A program made the position numbers and the translations under genes. Below, in pieces: positions 33,401 through 43,849 of a stretch of 64,000 nt of DNA. Below the pieces are notes generated by a model. The model saw only the letters and a list, made by a program, of their open reading frames with translations. It did no database searches and was not told the DNA's origin. Origin of the DNA: Daedaleopsis sinensis (taxonomy: Eukaryota; Basidiomycota; Agaricomycetes; Polyporales; Polyporaceae); assembly GCA_033807695.1 (NCBI GenBank), contig CM066300.1, positions 4,278,001 through 4,342,000 on the forward strand, written 5' to 3'. Within the stretch, counting starts at the first letter, position 1. Each line of letters starts with the position of its first letter.

Positions 33401-35649
33401 GGTGTGTACGAGCAGATTGAAGGGGTTCGTACCAGAAGTAGTCGGCAGGAATAGCATCTTCAGGGACGTCGGTTAGATCACCGGGAATCTCGAGCACCTC
33501 GCGTCCCTTCCATTTGCCCGCACGCACAGCGATGCAATCTCCAACCTAATAGTGAGTAAGTATCATTAATCAGCACGTTGGCAAGAGAGATCATGTGATA
33601 CGTGCCTTGTACGTCTCATCGTCGATGCAGACAGCGTCCCAGTAGTCGCCTTCGCGTCGCCGGCCAGCAGGGAAGGTGATGCGTGGGCGATCAACCAAAC
33701 ACCGAGTGATTAGCTCACACAGATGTGAGTGCACATCTTGTTGCCGCTGCTTCAACTCGCGTTTGGACGGGCGTTTCGATGGGGCCCCGACGACTTGCAG
33801 ACGTTCGTGGAACAAGCCCCATGAGAGGCGGTCGATAAGCGGTGTGACATGGGTCGGCTGCTGATTTCTCGGAAGGAGGACCTTGATGTCAACGTTGCCT
33901 GTGAGAGAACGGGCCTTGAAAGAGGGACGTCGACATGTCGATCGGCGAGTGGCACGCGCCGGGGGTGACTGCTGGTCGCTTGAGTGGCCGTGGATGATAT
34001 CGCGTAGAAAGGGGTTCTTGTCAGGTAGATGAGTGAGCTGCTCATCGTACAAGATCGATACTACGAGCGGAACCTATCGGACACACGAATTAGTATTCTC
34101 CAAACATAGGGTTTTATATGTACACTGTACCGCGTTTGTCAGATCATCTGCTTTGATCCACTCGTCAAGGAGATGGTCCCAAGTCCCGACAAACTTGTCG
34201 TAGAACTCGGAAACGGATGCTATGTCTTCGTCTTCTATAGCAGTGGATATGAGAATTTGAGCCATACGATGGGGACGGTAAAACTCGGTATGCATCGCCC
34301 TGTAGGACCTGAATGGGCTTTTGAGTGCATACCACGCATAGTCTGTCTCAATATAGAGGGGCCTGTGTGCAGAGATGTGTCACGGTGGGCGAGAAAGTGG
34401 AGGTAGCAGTGGTCGGACCCACTCGTTGTAGTCCTTGTAGTCCACAAAATAGTTGGTGATCGGACTCGTGCATAAAGTTTGTAATAACGACTTTGAGTGA
34501 CCTAACGTAGTATTTTCGCCATCGTCGTCGTCTTCGTCGTCGTCGCTCTCTTCGACTTGAGCAGCATCTTCGTCGGTTACAAACACCGGAGATACTTGCC
34601 CAATTGCCTGACAAGTGTTGGTGCTCCTGTCGGTGTTGTGAAGTCGACTTAGCGGGATGATGTTGTCGCCGTTGGGGTCGATGATGGTGAAGTCGTTGAG
34701 GATGCGTATGGGTTTGTCGGTCCATTGAACGGCTGCAGCATCCAGCTGCTCCTCGGGATCCTCGCCCCAGATAACCGTGGCGCCCGTTTCGAATTCGATA
34801 GTGGGCCGATTGGAATCGCCCGTGTGCGAACACGGAGATTCTAGCTCCGCGGTCAGCCTATCACTCCGAACAATCCAGTAGTAGCGACTTACCAGACACG
34901 GCCCGACCGCGCCCTCTCCGTTCCGTCCTTGAACGTTTCTTACTCCGAGTCGTCTCGATCTGTTCATGATTCAGGTCCGTGTCACTACCGGCAGCACCGA
35001 GTTCCGCTGCCCACAGGCCATCCTCACCCGCTCGTTTGTGCTCTCGTCGCTGGCCGGTGTGGGCCTCTTGCCCTTCCGAGCCATAGCGCTGATTCGGAGT
35101 GCGCCGCCGGGTATACTTCCTCTTGCGTAGCGTCTTCCGCGGGCCCGGGAGTAGCCTAAATGAGCAGTGTCGGTTGGTCAGGCCTGAGCGCGTTTCGTCT
35201 ACCTTCACAGAGTATCCCAGTACCTTACTGAATGATGGATCCAGGTATCGCCTCAAGAGGGACTCTGGAGGTCCGTCGGTGGAGGCTTCAAGTGGTCGTC
35301 CTCTCAAACTGAACCATATTTCGCTGTGTAGGCGCCCCCTATACCCGTGAGATCGTCGAGCGCCTCCTCGCCCTAAGCCGAGTCCGACCTCGAGCTCCCT
35401 GTCTCCTCCGACGGACTCGCGCAGGACTCGGTCCTGGCGAATCCTTCGTCCACACTGAATGGCCCTCAAATGTCCATCGACTTGTGACTGAGGGTACTGG
35501 GATTCTTTCATGCCTGTCTCATGACCACTTCTCATCTCTTGGCGACTTCGTTTCGGTGGCTGATCCTTGAGTCCAGCAGTGTTCGCAATTTCAATCTGGC
35601 AGATCTCTTCTCTGTTGACAACCTGCCGGAGGCACGATTCTGACCCCAT
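30421..35649 (-). CDS. DNMT1-type DNA (cytosine-5)-methyltransferase with RFTS and two BAH domains
   Basis: It transfers methyl groups to cytosine C5, probably maintaining methylation of repeats. Sixteen exons: 35649..34893, 34840..34423, 34362..34131, 34073..33606, 33545..33433, 33374..33150, 33091..32749, 32696..32272, 32217..32038, 31973..31740, 31668..31405, 31337..31110, 31052..31012, 30944..30775, 30714..30622, 30561..30421, giving 1443 aa. Domains: a basic, disordered N-terminus; RFTS (~253-470, starting at [11 protein letters not shown]); BAH1 (~626-740, [12 protein letters not shown]); BAH2 (~770-950). The methyltransferase core shows [15 protein letters not shown] (motif I), GFPCQPHSGLN (motif IV, nucleophile Cys ~1054, codon split by an intron), FFENVRGF (VI), QDRIRF (VIII) and RQIGNAV (X). 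The N-terminus is uncertain because the frame is open above 35649 and an upstream exon is possible. Introns 33605..33546 and 32748..32697 appear to use GC donors. Confidence 0.93.
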
Positions 35650-36053
35650 ACTGTATGGTAAACTAGCGAGGTTGAGGCGGAGCGGGTACTCGTCGGGTGT
35701 GAGTATTGCTCGCGGTGTGTGTTTCCGAGGCGTCTTGACAGTCAACTCGAAGCACTTTATGGGTGCTCAAAATACCTCCTCGACCTCGAGACCCCTGCGA
35801 ATGCCAAGACTCGGTCTGTCCTCGGCCTGATTGGAGCTCGAGGACGACGCCTCGTAGCGGAAGAAGAATATACGGTCGGTCCGAGAACGACGCCTCCACC
35901 CGGCCACACCTCGGCGGAGTTCCCGACACCTGCTGCACCGCTTTCGATGACCATACGAGGCATCTAAGTTCGTCGGGACGCACTCGTCTAACCCGCGCTA
36001 CACACCACGTCCCTTGCAAAAGCAACGAGATGTCCAAACGCACCCCGCGCTGC

Positions 36054-36060
36054 TATAAAA
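36054..36060 (+). promoter_or_regulatory. TATA box (TATAAAA) of the GH7 gene
   Basis: Lies 68-74 bp upstream of the GH7 ATG in the ~480-bp divergent interval shared with the DNA methyltransferase gene. Confidence 0.65.
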
Positions 36061-36127
36061 GCTGCCATGTCTCGACGACAACCTCCATCGAGCTCACAGT
36101 TGCCTCCCAACCGCCTCTCGACTCGCC

Positions 36128-37612
36128 ATGTTTCCCGCCGCCGCTCTCCTCGCCCTCTCCTTCCTCGCCACCGTGTACGGCCAGCAGGTCGGCACGCTCA
36201 CGGCTGAGAACCACCCTCGCCTGACGATGGCGCAATGCACGTCCAAGAACAACTGCCAGACCCAGCAGCACTCGATCGTGCTCGACTCGAACTGGCGCTG
36301 GCTCCACTCCACCAGCGGTAGCAACAACTGCTACACCGGCAACACCTGGGACGCCTCCCTCTGCCCCAACCCCACCACCTGCGCGCAGAACTGCGCCGTC
36401 GACGGTGCTGACTACGCGGGTGAGTGTAATCACCGGGCACGGCTCCTACTGTTTGATACTGACGGCATTCTGCAGGCACCTACGGTATCACCACCAGCGG
36501 CAACCAGCTCACGCTCAAGTTCATCCAGCAGGGCCAGTACTCGAAGAACATCGGGTCGCGTGTGTATCTCATGGCCCCGGACGACACCAACTACCAGATG
36601 TTCAACCTGAAGAACCAGGAGTTTACCTTCGACGTCGACATGTCGAACCTCCCCTGCGGTCTCAACGGCGCGCTCTACTTCGTCGAGATGGACGCTGATG
36701 GTGGCAAGTCCCGCTTCCCCACCAACAAGGCCGGCTCCAAGTACGGTACCGGTTACTGCGACACCCAGTGCCCGCAAGACATCAAGTTCATCAACGGCGA
36801 GGTGCGCTTTTGACCCTCTGCTTCGTCTTGTTTATATATACTGATTGCACGCTTCACAGGCTAACGTCCAGGGCTGGGCAGGCTCCCCCAGCGACCCGAA
36901 CGCGGGCACCGGCCAGTACGGCACGTGCTGCAACGAGATGGACATCTGGGAGGCGAACATGAACGGCGCGGCCGTCACCCCCCACGTCTGCTCTGTCTCT
37001 AGCCAGACCCGCTGCTCGGGCACCCAGTGTGGTGACGGCGATGAGCGCTACGAAGGTCTCTGCGACAAGGACGGCTGCGATTTCAACTCGTGGCGCATGG
37101 GCGACCAGACCTTCCTCGGGCCCGGCAAGACCGTCGACACCCGCCAGAAGTTCACGGTTGTCACCCAGTTCCTCACGAACAACAACCAGACGACGGGCAC
37201 GCTCTCCGAGATCCGCCGCCTGTACGTGCAGAACGGGCGCGTGATCGCGAACTCGAAGACGAACATCCCCGGCATGGGCCAGTTCGACTCAATCACGGAC
37301 GCGTTCTGCAACGCACAGAAGCAGGTGTTCAACGACACGAACACGTTCGAGCAGCTCGGCGGCCTCGCGCAGATGGGCAACGCCTTCCAGAAGGGCATGG
37401 TCCTCGTCATGTCCATCTGGGACGACCACGAGGCCGGCATGCTCTGGCTCGACGCCGCCTACCCGACCGACGTCCCCGCGTCCAACCCTGGTGTCTCCCG
37501 TGGCCCGTGCTCCGCCACCTCGGGCGATCCCACGACCGTCGAGAGCCAGAGCGCGGGTGCGTCGGTCAGCTTCTCGAACATCAAGGTCGGCCCCATCGGT
37601 TCGACTTACTGA
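36128..37612 (+). CDS. GH7 cellobiohydrolase without a carbohydrate-binding module
   Basis: A secreted enzyme that releases cellobiose processively from the reducing ends of cellulose chains. Exons 36128..36419, 36476..36801 and 36860..37612 give 456 aa. Residues 1-18 are a signal peptide, and the mature protein begins at QQVGTL, as usual for the family. The catalytic triad is in [11 protein letters not shown] (Glu ~232, Asp ~234, Glu ~237). Many Cys residues match the family's disulfides. Substrate-tunnel motifs such as [13 protein letters not shown] and [10 protein letters not shown] are present. The protein ends right after the catalytic domain (GPIGSTY), with no linker or CBM1. Whether it is a cellobiohydrolase or an endoglucanase depends on loop lengths. 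The length and loops fit CBHI. Confidence 0.97.
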
Positions 37613-38117
37613 GTCAACATATATAAGGGTAAGTGCCACAGAGGACTTCCCTATGCTGTCTCAGAGTACTCACTACCAAGCCTGTCTAGCAGTCGATGGG
37701 TGTGCCAAAGGCGAAAAGAGTCTTGTTCGTTCCTATCTATGGTAGACACCGCACCCCGCTCGTCTCTCACATGTATCTCACTATGGGTCTCTCATAAATT
37801 TCACTCTCTTACTCTCTCTTTCCCCATTTTGAATGAGTCCTGGAGACGTTGGGCATGAAAAAACATGTACCCAAGCTCAAGAGATCCTCGCGATTGTGTC
37901 ACGGGCGCAATCTCCTTCAGTCGCACCCCCGTGCTACCACTGGATATATGCCGTAGGCCCAGCATATGGTAAGAGAATCTACACTGGTATCAGGGCTCTG
38001 AGCCAGGCCACGGAAGCGACTATGTCCCACTGTGTATTCACCTAGTACTACACCTAGTATTCTATGTTAAAGATGTTGAACGGTCGAAGGTTATGCCACA
38101 TTGATTTGAGCTCATGC
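37613..38117. other. 3' flank of the GH7 gene
   Basis: No gene seen between the convergent ends of the GH7 gene and the small secreted protein. Confidence 0.5.
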
Positions 38118-38772
38118 TTAAAACGCAACCCAGGCCCCCATGAAGATACCCGTGAGCATCGTGAGCAGTCCACCGAGTAGAGGCGCACAGACGGATAGCG
38201 CGTGCACGCCCAAAGCAGCGTTCCCGGTCTGCGTGCTAGTAGAAGCACAACAAGACCAGTCAGCCTACCGGTGAGTCGCAACGAGGTAATGGAGGAACAC
38301 GACGTACGGTTTCGGAAGCTCCCCTGTGGCGACGGTGTAGAGCGAGCCACCGATGGAAGTGACGACTCCAGCGCCCTCGGAGGCGAGCGTGAAGGCCTGG
38401 CCGCCATCCTCGGTGATGACGGTGAGGGCTTCCCCGCCAACGGCTGTGCGACCGCGGAGTGAGATTGTTGAACAAGAGTTGAGCACCCGGCTGAGACTTA
38501 CACTCTACGACGGTCTTCACGCCGCCGAAGATCGAGCCGACACCCGCGGTAATATCGCCGACTGCAGTTGTGGTATTAGTACGCCGCGCTGCTGAAGAGG
38601 GAGCGGTACTACATACTGAGGTCTAAGAGAAATATGAGCACGTTGTGAGGATGCGTGACTAGTAGGGGATAAGCTACTCACCGCGCTTCTCCTGGTCGAT
38701 CGCCGTCGCATGTGCCACGAGCACGAAAAGAGCGAGAAAATAAAAGGCAGCGATTTTGATGTTGGCGAACAT
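38118..38772 (-). CDS. Small secreted hydrophobic protein with decapeptide-like repeats
   Basis: Exons: 38772..38682, 38622..38617, 38561..38502, 38443..38308, 38235..38118, giving 136 aa. A signal peptide (FYFLALFVLVAHATA) is followed by QEKR. The middle is a series of short Gly/Thr/Val units: VGSIFGGVKTVVES, VGGEALTVITED, GGQAFTLASE, GAGVVTSIGG and SLYTVATGE. A hydrophobic C-terminus (ALSVCAPLLGGLLTMLTGIF) could be a GPI signal or a membrane span. The 6-nt second exon is inferred because it makes both flanking introns normal length (59 and 55 bp). Skipping it also keeps the frame. Related Gly/Thr repeat proteins are common in agaricomycete secretomes, but I know of no proven function. Confidence 0.65.
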
Positions 38773-40363
38773 AGTAGAACTGCTGGCTGGGGAGAATGTG
38801 AAGTCGAACCAAAGGGAGCAGAGCAGAGGCAGAGAACAGTTGAAAGAGGGAAAGTGAAGTCGAAGTTTGCGCTGCTGTGAACTTGCGCCTGCGCATTAAG
38901 TACACCGAGTCCCCAACTAAGTGGGTACGCATAGAAGCGTCTTGGCAGCGGCGATACTGCATATGAAACGGATGACTCGTCGTTCGTCTGCACTGCTTCC
39001 GCTGAATCACGACCACCGCTGGCATGTTACTGACGTCGCTACCATCGCCCCAGCGCAAACGGGATGCGGACTCGGTGGGAAGCAGCGAGCGGGGTAGTAG
39101 AGTACTTAGCATGTTAGCCCGCCCGACCCTGTTCGATTGCGAGCCACCACTGTATGCGCCAGTAGGTGGTAGCAGGCGTGTGCAGTGCATACTAACCACA
39201 TATCAGCCCGCACCCTGCCACAGCCTACAGTGTCAGTTCGTTGGACCTCAAGCTCTGCGTAACTGGTGCTCACCTGAGCTTTCCTGAAGTACATGCCCAG
39301 TGCAATTGAGTATTTAATGGCACCGCCTACTGCTCTCGCTAGTTGTGCGGTGATGATGATTGAATAGGATTGAATACGCCTAGGTTCGCGCGGGCCGCGT
39401 GCGCCCGTGGATATACATATGTGGATCATCGCATAGTGCCTATCGCTGGACAGGTTTTGGCCTTCCATTTTGTCCTCGCAGTTCAAGTTCAATCCGTGTT
39501 GGTGAGTACTAGGAGTTGTTGTGTGTGTGATCCGGATCATCCCTTACACCGCAGCGTAACGAGAGGCGCCAAAGAGCCGGTCCAGAGCTGGTGAGAGCAA
39601 ATCCGAAATGATCGCTATGAACTAGTATGAACTTTGCATCATGCGCACCGGCAGCCATTGCGCAAATCACCTCCGGAGCGACGCAGCCTTACGAAACACT
39701 GTCTGGCGGTCCATGCATACTAGCATGAATGCTTGCACAGTTTAGCCTGTTGTAACTTTGGCGGCCGTGAACTTCCAGAATAGAGTTGCTTTTGACTTGG
39801 GGCTAGTACCAGTGTCACTCACGTGTCAATCATGAGGCCTGGGATCCATACCTACTACTACCACGACGCTCGAGCTATCTGACCAAAGTTCGTTATATCA
39901 CCAGGAGTTAGATCATAACACCGCCCTCCGGGCAAACCTGAACTCGAACTTCAACTCAGAGCCTTGTAGGCGCCGGGCCTCGGGCAGGCTTTCGCCAGCC
40001 GCTCGGCGCGGCGCCATTCCACCGCTGATTCAGATACTACCAGGCACTGTCAGGCTGCGGTACAACCTACTGCATAGTTCGTATGTCAGGAGTTTCTCAA
40101 GTTAACCCCACGCAACCCGAAGGGGAGGGTGTCAGGGGTGTCAGGGGTCGGGGTGCCAATGTCACGTGAGGGACCCCCGACATTACTCAAAACAGACCTA
40201 AACTCGTTCGAGTTCAGGAATAGAGCAGATGTAGTACGGTTGATTCCTTGAAATCTGCGGCTCACTCGATGTCGGTTGGGGAGAACTCATGTTGGGGAAA
40301 ACCCAAGTGAGTGAGTCAGCACACGGCTGCGTCAGCAAACCGCGAAGTGATCCCACCCGCAAC
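38773..40363. other. 1.6-kb intergenic region
   Basis: No coding structure seen. A 13-bp inverted repeat (CCTGAACTCGAAC near 39939 and its complement near 40207) bounds ~280 bp of GC-rich sequence with TCAGGGGTG-type direct repeats. This could be a decayed element, but no target duplication is visible. Confidence 0.4.
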
Positions 40364-40370
40364 TATAAAG
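40364..40370 (+). promoter_or_regulatory. TATA box (TATAAAG) of the first GST gene
   Basis: Lies 46-52 bp upstream of the ATG at 40416. Confidence 0.55.
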
Positions 40371-40415
40371 CATGCCCATCGCCCCGTTCACACAACATTC
40401 CGAAAGAGCAGAGCA

Positions 40416-41247
40416 ATGTCGGACCCCATCATCTTCTACGACATCCCTTGCTATGTCCGCGGCCAAAGATTGGGGTTGTCTGGTAACACCCTGAAGACGA
40501 GGTGGGCATCCTTTCTCCCGTTATGCCAAATAAAGACCACCTTGAAGCTAACGCGAGCCCGGAAGACTCGTCCTGAACTACAAGGGCCTTCCCTTTAAAA
40601 CTGTCTGGCTGAACCACCCGGAGATCGAGCCGACCTGCAAGCGGGTCGGCATCCCTCCCACGGGCACCTGGCCGGACGGCGCGCCGCTGTACACGCTCCC
40701 CGCGATCCACGACCCCAAGACCGGCCAGACGATCGCGGAGTCCACCGCGATCGTGCGCTACCTCGACGCGACCTACCCAGACACCCCACACTGCATCCCA
40801 GCGGGGACCGAGGTGTTCCACGCGATGTTCGAGGACGCGCTCGGCACGACGGTGCTCGCGGCGCTCGGCCCGCTCATCATGCCGCTCGTGCCCGCCGCGC
40901 TCTCCCCGGAAGGGGCGGAGTACTACCGGACGACGCGGTTCAAGCAGCTCGGGGTGAAGCTCGAGGAGATGTCGCCGCCTGGCAGCGCGCTTCGCGAGCA
41001 GCAGTGGACGGCGCTGGAAGCGGGCTTCGCGAAACTCGCGGGGTGGATGGATGTCGGCGGGTCGCGGCGGGTGCGTCTGATGGGTGACAAGGTCGCGGTG
41101 TCGTACGCCGATCTGTTTCTTGCGGCCCAGCTTATAAGCTTGAAGTGGGCGCTTGGGGAGGAGCATGAGGAGTGGAAGAGGGTGGCGGCCTGGGATGGCG
41201 GCCGTTGGGACGCTTTCCTTGAGGGCTTGGAGGGATTTGCGCAGTAG
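40416..41247 (+). CDS. Glutathione S-transferase, LigE-like fungal (GSTFuE) type, copy 1
   Basis: Exons 40416..40501 and 40566..41247 give 255 aa. The N-terminal thioredoxin fold reads IIFYDIPC, then NTLKTRLVLNYKGLPFKTVW, a cis-Pro region (YTLPAIHDPKTG) and the ES-type glutathione-binding turn (ESTAIVRYLD). An all-helical C-terminal domain follows. This pattern matches the fungal etherase-like GST class related to bacterial LigE, which acts on aromatic ethers or other small electrophiles. The substrate here is unknown. Copy 2 has SPNT where this one has SGNT at the probable catalytic Ser loop. It is the first of a tandem pair with the same exon arrangement. Confidence 0.88.
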
Positions 41248-41603
41248 GAGGGCCTGCCAGAGGGAGTTGCTACGCAGTAGTGAATTAGATACCTTAGAGT
41301 CCGATGAATACCAAGGAATGTGCAGTGTTGGGTTTTAGGATTGATCAAAACCACTGTGTCCGAGGGAAAGGGTAAAGACAGGTAAAGACTGAATTCAGTC
41401 GTTGTTCGTGTTCAGTAAGATCGGGATTCGGGATTCGGGATACGTGCGATGCTGGTTCCCATGAACTTAGCTCTGTTGCTAATGCACAACCCCAAACTAT
41501 CAATCCCCGAGCACCGGAAATAATTTCTAATCACTGCGCGATTGCCGTCATATTAGCAGAGCATAAGTACGCCGATCGTACTCCAGAGGTAGCACAACTA
41601 GCC

Positions 41604-42456
41604 ATGTCTGAGCCAATCGTCTTCTACGACCTTCCATGCCAAATCGGCGACCGGACAGTGAGTCTGTCTCCGAACACCCAAAAGACCAGGTGCGCAGAGC
41701 ATCTAGTCATCACATCCAGATCGACGACAAGCTGATCAGCGCGTACGCGTGCGTTCGGCCAAAAGACTCGCCTTGAACTATAAAGGGCTCCCATTCAAGA
41801 CCGTCTGGGTGCAGATCCCAGACATCGAGGCGACGTGCAAGGCCGCGGGCATCCCCCCGACTGCCACCTGGCCAGACGATGGCGCGCCGATGTACACCCT
41901 GCCCGCGATCCACGACCCGAACACGGGCACGACGCTCGCCGAGTCCTCCGCGATCGCGCGCTACCTCGACGCGACGTACCCCGACACCCCGCGCTGCATC
42001 CCCGCGGGGACCGACACGTTCCACGCGATGTTCGAGGACGCACTCGGCTTGACGGTCTTCACGCCGCTCGCGCCGCTCATCCTCCCCCTCGTGCCGAGCT
42101 TGCTCCCCCCGGAGCACAGAGCGGTGTATCGCGCGGGGCGGCTCAGGCAGCTCGGCGTGAAGCTGGAGGAGATGTCGCCGCCGACCGCCGAGGCGCGCGA
42201 GCAGCAGTGGGCCGCGGTGGAGGCCGCCTTTGGGAAGCTCGGGACGTGGATGGACGTGGGCGGGCAGCCACGGACGCGCTTCATGGGCGATATCGTCTCG
42301 TATGCCGACCTCGTATTGACTGCGATGCTCCTCAGTGTGAGGAGGGCGGTTGGCGAAGAGAGCAAGGAGTGGAAGAGGGTTGCGGGATGGCATGGGGGAA
42401 GATGGGCTGCGTTCCTCGAGGATTTTGCTCGTCTGGACAGATACCATGCGGCGTAG
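41604..42456 (+). CDS. Glutathione S-transferase, LigE-like fungal (GSTFuE) type, copy 2
   Basis: Exons 41604..41689 and 41766..42456 give 258 aa. Exon 1 is 86 nt in both copies, and both second introns end in AAG before the Leu codon, so this is a recent tandem duplicate of the gene at 40416. Motifs: IVFYDLPC, LSPNTQKTRLALNYKGLPF, MYTLPAIHDPNTG, ESSAIARYLDATYPDTP. The C-terminal helical domain contains YADLVLTAMLLS. The intergenic distance from copy 1 is only 356 bp. Confidence 0.88.
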
Positions 42457-42649
42457 AATCCTTTTCTGTGTCAGAAATACCAGGGTATATCGTCAGTGAT
42501 TGTATTGGATGAATTCTATCAACCACGTCAGCTGTATGTATGCGTAGTAGAGGAGGTAGCGCATTGGATATGTCAAGGACTTCTACTGGTGAGTAGGACT
42601 CCAAGCTTTGTGATTGCTTCTCCTTTCCTGACCCGAAATCGGACAAAAT

Positions 42650-42780
42650 ATGAAGCCAATAATCTATTGCTGTTTGGCCGTTGCTGGTCAGAGAAGGCGG
42701 GTCATATAATCCGTAAGGCTGATGGGTTGAAAAGACTCACGTTGAACTACTTAAGGGCCTCCCGTATAGAAGCCCGCTCA
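42650..42780 (+). pseudogene. Decayed third copy of the tandem GST
   Basis: At 42650 an ATG is followed by GCCAATAATCTATTG, resembling the first codons of copy 2. At 42730..42770 the sequence AAAAGACTCACGTTGAACTA followed by AAGGGCCTCCC matches the start of exon 2 in both functional copies, including the intron acceptor, but with a 2-base insertion that breaks the frame. Similarity is lost after about 42780. It lies where a third tandem copy would be expected. Confidence 0.6.
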
Positions 42781-43792
42781 TACCATACCCTAGCCGGACG
42801 TCGATGGGGTACCCGATGGGCTCGCTCCGGGTCGGGATGCTCCCACTTTGGAATGGAGGGTCGGGATGGGCGCGGGCCGGCTAAATACACGCATAACCCC
42901 ATCCTCAAGTGCATATCTGGTAGCATCGATACCGATGGTCTTCGTGCAACTTGCTGAAGGGCGAGCAAAGACTAGAAGAGCGAAGAGCTCTGGAAACTGC
43001 GCTAGACATGCATGCAGAGCACTCACCAAATGTATTGAACTATCTCATCCACTTTAGTCCTGAATTGGCTGGCCGTCGCCGCCGATGCTAGCCTTCCTGT
43101 ACGTGATCGCTGCCGTCGACGTCAGCCTGACAGCAGTGCGTTTTCAACAATTTTGCCGCCCCCTATGGACGATGCGCGACACCATGTATAACTCTCTTGC
43201 AGTAGGTACGTCGTTTCTGCGTCAAGGCACATGGCAGCGGGACAATTCAAATTTGGGTGTCGCGAGGCCGGAGTTGAGTGAGTGTATTGATTTTGTACGT
43301 TTCGGGTGGCAGTTGATGGCTGTTCACAGGGCTTGAGCACGACCTCGGTATCGCGGTAGATCGCCGAGGGGGCCGTCGTGGCCACAGCAGGGATGTGGGT
43401 GGTATTTGAGTTCTGTCGACGAGAAGAGGTCATCATCCAGAGAAAGTCAGTCGAGAGATGGTGGACGTTGCGCAGGCCGAGTGGTCCGAATGTCTGGTAT
43501 AGTACACCGCCCGGAGGAGAGTGTATTTAGGTCGGGCGGTGCCCTGCGGTGCCTCGGGAGGTCGGAAGCGCCCATCCGGTGCGGGAGCGGTGCCCGGGGG
43601 CGTCCAGATAGATATATTCACGCTTTATAGTGGCACAGATGTGCCGGCACGGCATTTGATGAGTGTCGCGCTTCGGGCAGCTCTTCGGGCACGCTGGAGA
43701 TCGCTGGAGGCCATGCCCGGCCATGCCCGGCCATGCCGTGCGCGCGACTCAGATGCATATGGAAGAAGCACAGCCGTGCTTAGCGCACAGAG
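42781..43792. other. Intergenic region with a small GC-rich tandem repeat
   Basis: No gene seen. Near 43712..43738 a 10-bp unit (CCATGCCCGG) is repeated about three times. The right end is the promoter of the gene at 43850. Confidence 0.4.
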
Positions 43793-43800
43793 TATATATA
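43793..43800 (+). promoter_or_regulatory. TATA box (TATATATA) of the pseudo-protease gene
   Basis: Lies 50-57 bp upstream of the ATG at 43850. Confidence 0.55.
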
Positions 43801-43849
43801 CGCCCCCGCCGGCCGTTACCACTCCCCTGTCCCTGTCGTCTTGCCTGCC

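Noticed and set aside
34180..34200. A TCCCGACA octamer outside the MITE (another near 27140)
   Set aside because: Single copies without inverted ends or target duplication. Expected by chance in GC-rich DNA.
40429..41166. 245-aa minus-strand frame, with a similar one at 41710..42447
   Set aside because: Both are antisense shadows of the tandem GSTs. They look conserved only because the GSTs are duplicates.
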